From CAUZIZ01 sp965219005 (lineage in GTDB: Bacteria > Acidobacteriota > UBA6911 > RPQK01 > JAJDTT01), in contig CBDCMS010000004.1 of assembly GCA_965219005.1 (NCBI GenBank), positions 1,364,001 to 1,428,000 of the forward strand: 64,000 nucleotides of DNA, read 5' to 3'. Shown piece by piece: positions 9,444-18,545 of this stretch (the first letter of the stretch is position 1; each line of letters begins with the position of its first letter). The notes below the pieces were generated by a model, which saw only the letters and a list, made by a program, of their open reading frames with translations, made no database searches and was not told where the DNA came from. A program made the position numbers and the translations under genes.

Positions 9444-11909
9444 TTAGTGGTTGAATAGGAACTCCTTTCCCATCAAGAGGCCGGCCCAGAAGTCTTCCAG
9501 GACCTCTCGTTTCAACCGGGCCGCTTCCTGACCGGTACCGGCAGGCGCCATCGCTTTGGCGAAGGCACGCGCTATTTCTTCGAGCTCTTCTTTCCCCGGC
9601 GCCCTGCTGAGCGAAGTCCAGTAGATTTCCCGGATGATCTCCTCTTGAGAGAGATCTTTCTCGATCAGGTCACTAAGTGTGCTGTTGGGCGACCCAAGCT
9701 TTCCCGAGATGACATCGCCGTTGACGAGGTGGAGTACCTGGGAAACGGTGGAATCGGTGATTCTTTCGGCGTAGCTGTTGCTTTTTCTCTGGGGTCTTCC
9801 GAAGACGGCTAGCGCATAGGAGTCGACTCTGGAGTCGGGCAGCTGGACGGCTCTTACGCCGGCTGGATATCCCTTGAACTGCTGCGGAACCCCGGTCACT
9901 TGCGAGATGATGTCCACAATCACCTCTGCTGGCAGGCGCTTGATCCGGTAGTGGGAGTAGAACTTGTCGTCGCGGCTCGCTGATGCCGGCTCTGAGCTAG
10001 CCTGATAGGTGGCCGAGTTCATTATGGTGCGGATGAGCTGCCTGACGTCAAAGCCTCGTTCCGCGAACTCAGAGGTAAGCTTCTGCATCAACTCCTGGTT
10101 TGAGGCGGCATTGGTCTCACGCATGTCATCGGCTGGCTCGACCAGTCCTCTTCCCATGAAGTGACCCCAGATGCGGTTGACGACGGAGCGCAGGAAATAG
10201 TGATTCTGGGGAGAAGTGAGCCAGTCGGCCAGCTGTTGACGACGATCGGTACCCTCGAGAGTGAACTCTCCTTCCAGGGGATGAGGCGGAAGGGGGCGGC
10301 GAAGTCGGGGATGGATTACTTCGCCTCGCTCAGCGGTGAAGATGGTGGTCTCGCCCAGCGAACGAGGATTGTCTGCGTAACCGACAGAGAGGTCGTTCTT
10401 GCGTCCCACCCGGGAAAAAAAGCTGGATAGGGCGTAGTACTGATCTTGGGTCCACTTGTCCAACGGGTGGTTGTGGCAGCGAGCGCACCCGATGGAAAGA
10501 CCCATGAAGGTAAGGGTTGCGTTCTCTGCCAGAGCTTTCGGCTCGTCGTGGAGGACGTAGTAGTTGGCCGCGCCGTTTTCAAAATTGTTTCCCGAAGCAG
10601 TGAGGATGTCGCGAACGAATTGGTCCCAAGGCTTATTCGAAGCCACGCTGTCACGAATCCACCGATAGTAGGCGCGCATTGCCGCTCGTGACAGGCGCGA
10701 ACTGGAGACGAGCAGGAGGTCAGACCATTGGTAGCTCCAGTAGTCCACAAATTCAGTTCGTTTCAAGAGCTGGTCTATCAGCAGCCTCCGCTTCTCCGGG
10801 GACGGGTCGAGGAGGAACCTCTTAGCCTCGGTTGGAGTAGGCAGTATGCCAATGGCGCCCAGATAGGCACGGCGTACGAAATTCGAGTCATTGCAGATTC
10901 CTGCGGCAGGAATCCTAAGCTCCTTCAGTTTCTTCAAGACGAGTTTGTCGATGAAATTGTGGCTTGGAGCTGTCTCGGAAATCTGGGTCGAGGGCCCTTC
11001 GGGAAACGGCACGGTGATCCTGGTGGAGGCGACGTTGTCGAGACACCAGACGGCGATCGTCGTCTCGCCGTGACCGGTCACTCGTACCAGACCTTCTGGC
11101 GTCACGGTGGCGACGCCGGCATCGCTGCTGGAGTATTTGGCCCATTGCGTCAGATCTTCGACGTGGCCATCGGAGAAGCCTCCACGTACCAGCAGTTGAT
11201 GCTCAGCTCCCGGTTCTAGTGTGGCTCGGGTTGGCAAGATCTCGAGTCTCTCCACTCGCAGGTCGCCGTCCCGGGGACCGGGTGCTCCTGCCGCGATCCA
11301 CTGGGACAGGATCTGGTATTCGAGCGAACTGCTCCCGAATCTCTTGCCCCCTCCGTGAGCGACCGCAAGCGTCGGTTTCAGAAGCATCAGGCTCTGGGAA
11401 GGCGTCAGGAGAGACAGGCGTCGTCCCGAGGCCTGACGGGTGAGGGCATCGTAGTCCACTTCAGGCGCGTATCCCCGCAGCGTCAGTTTGAAGTAGTTCT
11501 GACCTGCGCCGGCGCCGTGGCAAGGTCCGGAGTTGCAACCTGTTTTGGTCATGACGGCCCGGACGTGCGTACGAAAGCTCCAGGTGAAGGGAACTCCCGT
11601 CTTTTCCACCCGCACCTGGATCGAGGCCGATCTGGAATCCCCTACTACGGCTCTGATACTCGCCTCTCCATCCGAGACGGCGTGAACGACGGCGGCTTCG
11701 TCGATACGGGCCACTGTCGGGTCGGAGGACTCGAAGCTTGCCTTCTGAGTCAGATCTGCTAGTGAGCCCTGAGTCGGACTGGTGCTCAGCAGGAGTAGGC
11801 GTTGAGAGGCTCGGGGACCGCTGAGGACCAAAGAATCAGGTGCCAAGGACAACTCCGCAGGGTGGGGAAGGGAGCCAATGGCGAGGGTGAGCAGCAAGGA
11901 TGAGATCAT
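9444..11909 (-). CDS. DUF1549/DUF1553 cytochrome protein with Ig-like domains
   Basis: An 821-residue exported protein. The N-terminus is hydrophobic (residues 1-12). Two BIG2-like domains (about 25-100 and 235-300, e.g. 'ASFESSDPTVARID') surround a haem-type motif CNSGPCH at 125-131. The DUF1549 domain contains a classical CxxCH ('CARCHNHPLDKW'), and the C-terminal DUF1553 region includes 'FLRSVVNRIWGHFMGRGLV'. This family is expanded in Planctomycetes, Verrucomicrobia and some Acidobacteria and is usually paired with DUF1501; biochemical role unknown. It overlaps the upstream DUF1501 gene by 4 bases (ATGA), indicating an operon. Confidence 0.9.
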   Translation of the reverse strand: MISSLLLTLAIGSLPHPAELSLAPDSLVLSGPRASQRLLLLSTSPTQGSLADLTQKASFESSDPTVARIDEAAVVHAVSDGEASIRAVVGDSRSASIQVRVEKTGVPFTWSFRTHVRAVMTKTGCNSGPCHGAGAGQNYFKLTLRGYAPEVDYDALTRQASGRRLSLLTPSQSLMLLKPTLAVAHGGGKRFGSSSLEYQILSQWIAAGAPGPRDGDLRVERLEILPTRATLEPGAEHQLLVRGGFSDGHVEDLTQWAKYSSSDAGVATVTPEGLVRVTGHGETTIAVWCLDNVASTRITVPFPEGPSTQISETAPSHNFIDKLVLKKLKELRIPAAGICNDSNFVRRAYLGAIGILPTPTEAKRFLLDPSPEKRRLLIDQLLKRTEFVDYWSYQWSDLLLVSSSRLSRAAMRAYYRWIRDSVASNKPWDQFVRDILTASGNNFENGAANYYVLHDEPKALAENATLTFMGLSIGCARCHNHPLDKWTQDQYYALSSFFSRVGRKNDLSVGYADNPRSLGETTIFTAERGEVIHPRLRRPLPPHPLEGEFTLEGTDRRQQLADWLTSPQNHYFLRSVVNRIWGHFMGRGLVEPADDMRETNAASNQELMQKLTSEFAERGFDVRQLIRTIMNSATYQASSEPASASRDDKFYSHYRIKRLPAEVIVDIISQVTGVPQQFKGYPAGVRAVQLPDSRVDSYALAVFGRPQRKSNSYAERITDSTVSQVLHLVNGDVISGKLGSPNSTLSDLIEKDLSQEEIIREIYWTSLSRAPGKEELEEIARAFAKAMAPAGTGQEAARLKREVLEDFWAGLLMGKEFLFNH

Positions 11910-13258
11910 GCCGATCCGAACAGCTCATGGATGGGCTCGACACCGATTTCCACGATCGGAACAGGTCGGTTGCCGGGTCCCGGGAGTTCGGTATGAAGGC
12001 TGATGCCCAACGCCTGATAGATACTGGCCTGAATCTCGTCGGGGCTGACTGGCCGATCCCTCGGTTCGCTTGCGATGCTGTCAGAAGAACCTATGACTTG
12101 TCCGCCCACCACTCCTCCGCCTGAAAAAACGAGCGTACCGCAGGCGGGCCAGTGATCGCGGCCTCCGGCTGGATTGATCTTCGGACTACGGCCAAACTCA
12201 CCTGTTGCTACCACCAGCGTGTTATCCAAGAGACCTCGGTCGTGGAGGTCTTCAATCAAGGTGCTGAAGCCACTATCAAAGCTCGGTCCCAGCGAATCCA
12301 GGGCCGTCAGGGATGAGAAGGGGGCCTGGCCGTGGATATCCCAGGATCCCGCAAGATCGTCGAACATGTTGACCGTAACGAACCGCACGCCTCGTTCCAC
12401 CAGTCTTCTCGCTAGCAGACAACTCTGTCCGAACTGATTCATTCCGTATCGGCGTCGCAGCTTCTCCGGTTCAAGCGCCAAATCGAAGGCGTCACGAGCC
12501 TCGGAGGAGGAGATGATTCGGTAGGCCTGAGCAAAGTTTGAGTCTAGGAGTCGCGTGGAGGCACTACCTTCCTCGAATCGCTTGAAGGCACGATCGACGA
12601 GATTTCGAAAACCTACCCGTCTTTCGACTCGCAGCGCCGAAACATAGTCCGGAGGCAGCAGGTCGCGGACACGGAAATCTTGATTGGAAGGATCAGAATC
12701 GATAACGAAGGGCTCGTGAGTCTTACCCAGGAAGCCCGCGGATTGTCCCCGTTTCGGTTTGAACGGAAGTAGGATGTGGGAGGGGAGGTCGCCCCTGGAC
12801 TTGCTGAGTTTCTCCACCACACAGCCCAGGTGGGGATATTCGATTCCCGCCGATGGGGGTCTTCCGGTCTGCATCCATTGTTGTGCCTGGGGATGAGCCG
12901 GGTTGGTGTGATGGAAGGATCGGATGAGCGCCAGTTTGCTAGTGTGCTGGGCCATCCGCGGGAAGAGCTGCGAGATTCGAATGCCCGGTGTATCGGTAGA
13001 GATTGGTTGATAGGGTCCCCTGATCTCCGCGGGGGCGTCGGGTTTCATATCCCAAGTGTCGAGCTGGGGGACTCCCCCCAGCAGGAGGAGAAAAATGCAG
13101 TTCATCTGGTTGGATGGATCTGCCGCTCCTCGGGCCTTCAATAGCTCCAGCTCACTTAGGGTCAATCCCAAAAAGGCCAGAGAGCCAGCGTGTAGGAAAT
13201 CCCGGCGGGTCAGTCCCTGGCAAAGCGGAACGGAGATGGGGCCATCGAGTCTCAGCAC
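11906..13258 (-). CDS. Tat-exported DUF1501 protein
   Basis: A 450-residue protein of the DUF1501 family, which has an alkaline-phosphatase/sulfatase-like fold. A twin-arginine motif 'TRRDFLHAGSLAFLG' occurs at residues 17-31. Family hallmarks are visible: 'LLLLGGVPQLDTWDMKPDAP', 'SFHHTNPAHPQAQQWMQTG', 'LVVATGEFGRSPKINPAGGR' and 'DHWP', where Asp/His residues probably bind metal. It is the first gene of the three-gene minus-strand operon and its stop overlaps the next start. The substrate is unknown in the family. Confidence 0.9.
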   Translation of the reverse strand: MLRLDGPISVPLCQGLTRRDFLHAGSLAFLGLTLSELELLKARGAADPSNQMNCIFLLLLGGVPQLDTWDMKPDAPAEIRGPYQPISTDTPGIRISQLFPRMAQHTSKLALIRSFHHTNPAHPQAQQWMQTGRPPSAGIEYPHLGCVVEKLSKSRGDLPSHILLPFKPKRGQSAGFLGKTHEPFVIDSDPSNQDFRVRDLLPPDYVSALRVERRVGFRNLVDRAFKRFEEGSASTRLLDSNFAQAYRIISSSEARDAFDLALEPEKLRRRYGMNQFGQSCLLARRLVERGVRFVTVNMFDDLAGSWDIHGQAPFSSLTALDSLGPSFDSGFSTLIEDLHDRGLLDNTLVVATGEFGRSPKINPAGGRDHWPACGTLVFSGGGVVGGQVIGSSDSIASEPRDRPVSPDEIQASIYQALGISLHTELPGPGNRPVPIVEIGVEPIHELFGSA

Positions 13259-13414
13259 GAAATCACCCCACAGGGAGGAGCCGGATCGTCAGTACTGGCG
13301 ACTTCGGTCGCGAAGGTTCACAAGGCGAGTTAGAATCTACACCAGAGCGCGAATTGAAGTCAAAGAGACCAAAGGGAACCAACAACTCGGTTCAGTCCTG
13401 AACCAGGAGCGAGA

Positions 13415-14611
13415 ATGGATATGACGCAGTACCGATGGACACTAGTACAGCGTTCTGTACTAGTGATGGTAGTGCTCGTAGCGGCCGCGGCATGCGGTCA
13501 GGAGAACGATGTGCCGGAAGAGTCGGATAAGAGATTGGAGAAGCGTCTCGAACGGGTCAGGTGGGGTAAGGTAGATGGGGAGGAGGTGTTCCTTTACACC
13601 CTCAAGAACAGCCAGGGCATGCTGGCGAGGATCACCAACTATGGGACGATCCTTACCGAACTTCATGTCCCCGGCCGTAACGGCGAAACTGCGGACGTTG
13701 TCCTGGGCTTCGACCGGCTGGAGGATTACGTGTCCGGTCATCCCTACTTTGGATGCACTGTGGGACGAGTTGCGAATCGCATCGGGGGAGGCAGGTTTCG
13801 GCTCGACGGAAAGGAATACACGTTGGCAAGGAACTATGGTTCCAGCCATCTTCACGGTGGAGAAGTCGGCTTTGACAAGAAAGTCTGGCGGGTTACTACA
13901 GAAGAGGAATCACCGAAAAGTGTCTCCTTGACCCTGGAGTACACTAGTCCGGACGGAGAAGAGGGCTATCCTGGTTCTCTGACCGCTTCGGTGACCTATA
14001 CCTTGACCGGGGACAATGAGCTGAAGCTCGAAATGGTTGCCCACTCCGATGCTCCCACCATCGTCAACCTGGCCAATCACAGCTATTGGAACCTGGCAGG
14101 ACACGATGCCGCAGACAGCTTGGGACACCAGCTGTCGCTCCGAGCCGAAGCGTATACAGCAACAGATTCCTTCAGCGTCCCAACCGGCGAGATTGCTCCA
14201 GTGGCGGGTACCCCTTTGGATTTCACTTTTGCCAAAACCCTGGGCCAGGACATTGGAGAGCTTCCCGGAACCACCGATGGCGACCCCGGAGGATACGACC
14301 ACAATTACGTGCTGTTGGGCCAACCCGGTCAATTGAGATTGGCCGCCAAAGTGGTCGAACCGACCTCGGGGCGCAGCATGGAAGTCCACACGACCGCTCC
14401 TGGAGTCCAACTTTACAGCGGGAATTTCCTAGATGGTTCCCTGAAGGGAAAAGAGGGGGCCGTCTACAAGAAACACGCCGGTTTCTGTTTGGAGACTCAG
14501 CATTACCCAGACGCGATCAACAAGGAGGGTCGCCCGGACTGGCCCTCGGTCATCCTACGGCCGGGCGAGATTTATCGGCATGAAGTTGGCTTCAGCTTCG
14601 CGACCGAGTGA
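13415..14611 (+). CDS. aldose 1-epimerase (galactose mutarotase), lipoprotein form
   Basis: A 398-residue GalM-family enzyme that interconverts alpha and beta anomers of aldoses. Visible motifs include 'ITNYGTILTELHVPGRNG', 'FGCTVGRVANRIGGGRF' with the substrate-binding Asn-Arg, 'NLANHSYWNL' with the catalytic His, 'DHNYVL', and 'FCLETQHYPDAINK' with the catalytic Glu. The N-terminus carries a lipobox 'VAAAACG' (Cys about residue 27), so the enzyme should be anchored outside the cytoplasm, unlike standard cytoplasmic GalM. AGGAG lies 6 bases before the chosen ATG. A perfect inverted repeat lies inside codons 9-17. Confidence 0.9.
   Translation: MDMTQYRWTLVQRSVLVMVVLVAAAACGQENDVPEESDKRLEKRLERVRWGKVDGEEVFLYTLKNSQGMLARITNYGTILTELHVPGRNGETADVVLGFDRLEDYVSGHPYFGCTVGRVANRIGGGRFRLDGKEYTLARNYGSSHLHGGEVGFDKKVWRVTTEEESPKSVSLTLEYTSPDGEEGYPGSLTASVTYTLTGDNELKLEMVAHSDAPTIVNLANHSYWNLAGHDAADSLGHQLSLRAEAYTATDSFSVPTGEIAPVAGTPLDFTFAKTLGQDIGELPGTTDGDPGGYDHNYVLLGQPGQLRLAAKVVEPTSGRSMEVHTTAPGVQLYSGNFLDGSLKGKEGAVYKKHAGFCLETQHYPDAINKEGRPDWPSVILRPGEIYRHEVGFSFATE
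13441..13464. promoter_or_regulatory. perfect 10-bp inverted repeat in the 5' end of the epimerase gene
   Basis: Arms ACTAGTACAG (13441-13450) and CTGTACTAGT (13455-13464) are separated by four bases, and this palindrome lies 26 bases into the coding sequence. It could be an operator for a dimeric repressor, or an mRNA hairpin affecting early elongation. No regulator gene is next to it, so the role is inference only. Confidence 0.45.
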
Positions 14612-14896
14612 CTTTGGCGCCGGAGGGGGCTAGTGCTTTCGAGAAAGAAACTTCGTCGATGGACGCTGCCGCGGCCCAACCCCTCGCTTGCGCTTCAGGC
14701 TTCCCTGACACTTCGCAATGACCGCGAATCCGCCAGCTAGCTGTCTGCACTTTCAGGTTAGCCCTGCCACCGGCTGCGCCGGATCGTACAGAAAAGAAAC
14801 TTGACGTGGATCAGGGGCAGTAACGCCTTCGGCGTAGAGATACGTGCCTTGAATACGCCTAAGTCGTTGCTAAATCAGTGGGTTATCTCCTTCGGG
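14612..14896. repeat. intergenic stretch with repeat modules
   Basis: A 285-base convergent gap. It contains a single right arm of the palindromic repeat (14676-14705, 'cgcttgcgcttcaggctt') and, at about 14752-14801, the module 'ccggctgcgccggatcgtac' followed by 'gaaaagaaactt', matching 36985-37035. No gene seen. Confidence 0.6.
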
Positions 14897-15916
14897 CTAT
14901 CCAGGAAGCTCTAGTCTGGCTCGCAGATTTGGTTGGTCGAGCACTTCTCGATTGACGACGGACTCGGGAAGCTTCCCGGATAGTACGTCAGCGATCTGAG
15001 CGGCAGCGATTCGCTGCAGGTCCAGGACAGACTCCTCGGAGTAGAAAGCTGCGTGAGGAGTGACGATTGTCTTGGGATGGAGGACCAGAGGATCATCGGC
15101 AGGAGGAGGCTCTTCGGGAAGAACGTCAAGTGCGGCGCCCGCGATCTCGCCCCCCTCCAGGGCCTCGAGCAGCCCCGCGGAATCGATGACTCCGCCTCGA
15201 GAGGTATTGATGACAAATGCCGTACTCTTCATCTTCCGGAAGGCGGAAAGGTCAAAAAGATTTTCGGTTTCCGGGGAAAGAGGAGCATGGATCGAGATAA
15301 AGTCGCTTTCACGAAGCAGCCGATCGAAGTCGACCAGGGTGACGTCGTAGTCCCCGATCGACCCTGGGTCCAGATAGGGGTCGAAAACGATTATCTTGAG
15401 ACCGAATCCGGATGCCTTGCGGTAGAGCGTTCGGCCGATCTTTCCAAAGCCGGCGATTCCCAGGGTTCTCCCGCGGATCCGATACAGTGGAGATCCAAGC
15501 TGCAGAGAGTACTCACCTCCCTTGATAGCGCGATCGAAAAAGACCACTTTCCGAGCGCAGGCAAGTAAGAGCGCCATGGCCTGATCCGATACCTCTTCGA
15601 GGCAGTAGGAGGGCACATTGGTGACGAGGATCCCCGACTCGGTAGCGTAGGATACGTCGATGTTGTCCAGGCCTATGCCATAGCGGCCGACAATCTGACA
15701 AGCCCGAGCCTGCTCGATCACCCTCCGGGTAACGGCCTTCCAACAGGTGAGGATCGCGTCGACGTTCCCTGCAAGGCTGATCAGCTCTTCTTCTTCTCCG
15801 GTGGTAGCAACCACCAGTTCAGCCCCGGTTGCTCGGAGGATCTCTCTTTCAGGTTCGAGACTCTCCCAGGCATAGTCGGTAATCAAGACTCGAAGTTTGG
15901 ATTCGCTATCGGTCAC
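14897..15916 (-). CDS. NAD-dependent D-2-hydroxyacid dehydrogenase family protein
   Basis: A 339-residue enzyme of the D-isomer-specific 2-hydroxyacid dehydrogenase family, close in look to the C-terminal-binding-protein (CtBP)-like group. Visible motifs: 'VGRYGIGLDNIDV', the Rossmann dinucleotide loop 'LGIAGFGKIGRTLYRKA' with Asp at 'VFDPYLD', 'STAFVINTSRGGVIDSAGLL' with the catalytic Arg, a Glu in 'ALDVLPEEPP', and the catalytic His in 'VTPHAAFYSEES'. The start is chosen at a GTG with GGAG upstream; an in-frame TTG 18 codons earlier (15970) is possible but lacks a ribosome-binding site. Substrate cannot be read from sequence. Confidence 0.85.
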   Translation of the reverse strand: MTDSESKLRVLITDYAWESLEPEREILRATGAELVVATTGEEEELISLAGNVDAILTCWKAVTRRVIEQARACQIVGRYGIGLDNIDVSYATESGILVTNVPSYCLEEVSDQAMALLLACARKVVFFDRAIKGGEYSLQLGSPLYRIRGRTLGIAGFGKIGRTLYRKASGFGLKIIVFDPYLDPGSIGDYDVTLVDFDRLLRESDFISIHAPLSPETENLFDLSAFRKMKSTAFVINTSRGGVIDSAGLLEALEGGEIAGAALDVLPEEPPPADDPLVLHPKTIVTPHAAFYSEESVLDLQRIAAAQIADVLSGKLPESVVNREVLDQPNLRARLELPG

Positions 15917-16216
15917 GGCTAGCAGCTCCAATTTGCGTTCCAGTGGACTTATTCCAGTGGATTTATTCAAGACAGATCATAGCCACTCGCAATAGGTGAT
16001 TTCAAGGTGATGGATGTCCTTTGTGCTATGGGCGAGGGACTTCGGTGATCGGAGCCATATTCCGCAGGGTGACCATGGTCACTATGACTGGATACCCCTG
16101 GGATCTAAACTGGGAGAGGTGGCTTTAGGTCGAGTAATTCAGGGGTCATAGCCATCCTTAGAAGAAACCTGAAACGCGTGGCTCGGCGGCGAGAAGGCTC
16201 GACCAGGGGAACCCGA

Positions 16217-16438
16217 ATGGTCTACGGTGAATCTGATCAACTGACAGAACCCGAGGTTGCATCTGCTTCTGGCGGCACCTGCTCGAGCGGAACAAGAGAA
16301 CCGAGTCTCGCGTCCTGGATTGAGGCAGGCAAGCGCCTGGAATCCGCAGCCTCGCGTATTCCCAACGCTCAGAATGGAGTTGCCCTGGCCTTCTGGGCAG
16401 GAATTTTCCTGGGTTTCACGGTAGGTGTTCTCTTCTAG
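16217..16438 (+). CDS. possible small C-tail-anchored membrane protein
   Basis: A 73-residue open frame starting at an ATG with GGGGA upstream. The first two thirds are polar and Ser/Glu-rich; the last 18 residues ('GVALAFWAGIFLGFTVGVLF') form one membrane segment at the extreme C-terminus. An alternative GTG start lies at 16178. There are no homologues that I recognise. It stands alone between two minus-strand genes, so it is a weak candidate. Confidence 0.4.
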   Translation: MVYGESDQLTEPEVASASGGTCSSGTREPSLASWIEAGKRLESAASRIPNAQNGVALAFWAGIFLGFTVGVLF

Positions 16439-16792
16439 CCCCCGAGACTCAAAGCAAGCTAGCACACCCCACTAAAGAGGGCCTGAGCGACACCGATATG
16501 AAGGGAGAAGGGCGTTCCGTTGGGAGTCTGCTAGCCTGGATTTCTCAGGCTTTGCCCTCTGCAATGCGTGCGAAGAAGAGATCCCGGACTGGTAACCCAG
16601 CTCCCTGGATACCCTAAGCGAGTTTGCACTGGGTCAATCGTGAGAAGTTCGGGCTAGAATTGGGTCGTGATCCTTTTGGGTCCTACCCAAGTCGGGCCGA
16701 GACCCGTAGAAGCCACGGCCAGTGGCCGGGTGGCTCCCAGCGGGCATAACTTGCTCGAGTTTCAATTTCAACCCTCGCTTGTTTCACTAACG
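16439..16792. other. intergenic stretch, nothing recognised
   Basis: A 354-base gap between a tentative small plus-strand gene and the end of the aldolase gene. I see no open frame with a ribosome-binding site, no RNA gene, no strong hairpin and none of the repeat modules found elsewhere. Confidence 0.5.
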
Positions 16793-17581
16793 TCAGTAGT
16801 CTGAGATTGCCTTCTGCAGCTTCTCCCCGTTCTCCTTGATCCACGAGTGCAGAATCATGATGTCGGTTCCCAGACAGAAGTGTTTGATTCCCAGATCCAG
16901 ATAGTACTTAGCTCCGTCCAGGGTTTCGATTTCTGCCCGAGGTGGAATCCCTTTGGAAAGGCAGGTTTCGATCACCTGGCGCTCTACGGCCTTCACGCGA
17001 GGTTCGTTGTAGGCACCAGGCTGGCCGGTACTCTGGCAGTAATCCGCCGGTCCCCACTGGACCATATCGATTCCCCCGAGATCCAGAATCTGGTCGAGCT
17101 GGTCGACAGCTGATCCCTTCTCGATCATAAGCGCGATCACGATATCGTTGAGAGACTGAATGTACTCCTGCGTACCTCCCTGCACCATGTAGCTGTTCCG
17201 TCGTACGCCAACTCCGTGGAAGCCCCCGTCTTCGGGTGTCTCAGGGCGGACGCTCCGGACACACTCACGCGCGTCCTCGACGTTGCGGCAGTCGGCGAAG
17301 AGGACGCTCTGGAACCCCATTCCGATCGAACGTTGGGCCAGGAATCGCCTGGGTTCCTGATCCAGTTTGATCATTGCAGACATGTCCATCAACTCCACGG
17401 CCCGGCAAAAGTTCTCGAGGGCGTAGAGATCGAATGGGGCGTATTCAGCAACGAACTCGATATAGTCACAGACTCCGGTATGTCCAATTACCTCCACGAT
17501 CGAAGGCCAGGAGCTCTGGACGTGGGTTCCAATGGTGGGTCGTCCTGCGCTCAAGGCTTCTCTCAGCTTGTTCCGTCTCAT
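16793..17581 (-). CDS. HpcH/HpaI aldolase / citrate lyase family protein
   Basis: A 262-residue (beta/alpha)8 class II pyruvate aldolase-type protein. Family features include 'GTHVQSSWPSIVEVIGHTG' near the start, 'DYIEFVAEYAPFD', 'ALMIEKGSAVDQLDQIL' carrying the metal-binding Glu, and 'GGIDMVQWGPADYCQSTG' carrying the metal-binding Asp. It would cleave or form a C-C bond in a 2-keto-acid substrate, or act as a lyase on a small hydroxy acid; the actual substrate is unknown. GGAGG precedes the ATG. It lies downstream of the methionine-salvage genes on the same strand, separated by a palindromic repeat of about 175 bases. Confidence 0.85.
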   Translation of the reverse strand: MRRNKLREALSAGRPTIGTHVQSSWPSIVEVIGHTGVCDYIEFVAEYAPFDLYALENFCRAVELMDMSAMIKLDQEPRRFLAQRSIGMGFQSVLFADCRNVEDARECVRSVRPETPEDGGFHGVGVRRNSYMVQGGTQEYIQSLNDIVIALMIEKGSAVDQLDQILDLGGIDMVQWGPADYCQSTGQPGAYNEPRVKAVERQVIETCLSKGIPPRAEIETLDGAKYYLDLGIKHFCLGTDIMILHSWIKENGEKLQKAISDY

Positions 17582-17610
17582 AGTCAGATTCCTCCAAGGT
17601 CATGCTCAAG

Positions 17611-17787
17611 GCTCGTGCAAAAATAACTTCACATTCTGGCATCTCAGCTTCACACTATCTTCGGCCGCTCCTCAATCGCGAAATCCTCAACGTAGGCCTG
17701 TCTACGCCTGCGGTTTCGCTCAATCGTTCGCGACCAAATCTAGTGTAAATCTGAGCCACAACTCTGCGCAGTTATTCTTGCACGAAC
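17611..17787. repeat. long imperfect palindrome (ERIC/MITE-like), about 177 bp
   Basis: The ends 'cgtgcaaaaataact' (17614-17628) and 'agttattcttgcacg' (17770-17784) are inverted copies with one mismatch. Partial complementarity continues inward: 'ctcagcttcacacta' pairs with 'tagtgtaaatctgag', and the centre is 'gtaggcctgtctac'. The element fills nearly the whole mtnC-aldolase spacer and could fold into a long hairpin in RNA. It has no coding capacity. Confidence 0.65.
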
Positions 17788-17789
17788 CC

Positions 17790-18545
17790 TTAGTCGGGGA
17801 AAGAGATTTCATCGAATGTTTCGATGTACGGGTGCCCCAGGTTTTCAGGAAGGGTTAGCCCAGGACGAAGGCAGAGAACAGTTGACATTCCGCAGAGTTT
17901 GGCGGCATCCAGTTCGGCCACCACATCTGAAACGAAGGCTATGGCAGCGGGTGCTGCCTTGAGCTCAGCAGCGATCAGCTGATAACTTCCTGCCTCCTTC
18001 TTGGGTCCGGTAGTGGTGTCAAAGTGTCTTCTGATAAAGTGTTTCAAGTTTCCGTAGCGAGTGTGTGAGAAAAGAAGCTGCTGGGCCAGGATGCTTCCAG
18101 AGGAGAAGATACAAATGTCTTTTCCCAGGCGTGCCCAACGCTCGAAGGCGGAGATCACATCCGGATACAATTCTCCCCGGAGCTGTCCCAGTCGGTAGCC
18201 CCTCTCCCAGATTTTTCCTTGTAAGGCCTTCAAGCCGGTGGACTTCCTATCCTGGGTCATTAGCCAGGTAGCGTAGTTCTCGACGGATAGCCTGTGCTGA
18301 TCGGGAGGATCTTCCCTCCAACTGGGCGGTGGCTGATGCTGTCCCAGATCCTCCAGGTGGTCTGTCCTGAGTAAGGCGACGGCCTCCTGGGTCTCTTCTT
18401 CCTGCCACGAATCCTGCAGGAATTCACCGAGATGGTCGCGGGCAAAAGGAAAAAGAACTTCGTAGACGAACTCGACCGGGGTCGTCGTGCCCTCGATGTC
18501 CAGGAGCAAGATCCGTACATCTTGGCGGAGCGGTGTCAGCGTCAA
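17790..18545 (-). CDS. mtnC: enolase-phosphatase E1 (acireductone synthase)
   Basis: A 251-residue HAD-superfamily enzyme of the methionine salvage pathway. It enolises and dephosphorylates 2,3-diketo-5-methylthiopentyl-1-phosphate to acireductone. Motif I is 'LLLDIEGTTTPVEFV' (nucleophile Asp15). Later HAD motifs are 'CIFSSGSILAQQLLFSHT' and 'AFVSDVVAELDAAKLCGM'. Length is normal for the family. It starts at a TTG directly after the mtnD stop codon, implying translational coupling in a mtnB-mtnD-mtnC operon. Confidence 0.93.
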   Translation of the reverse strand: MTLTPLRQDVRILLLDIEGTTTPVEFVYEVLFPFARDHLGEFLQDSWQEEETQEAVALLRTDHLEDLGQHQPPPSWREDPPDQHRLSVENYATWLMTQDRKSTGLKALQGKIWERGYRLGQLRGELYPDVISAFERWARLGKDICIFSSGSILAQQLLFSHTRYGNLKHFIRRHFDTTTGPKKEAGSYQLIAAELKAAPAAIAFVSDVVAELDAAKLCGMSTVLCLRPGLTLPENLGHPYIETFDEISFPD

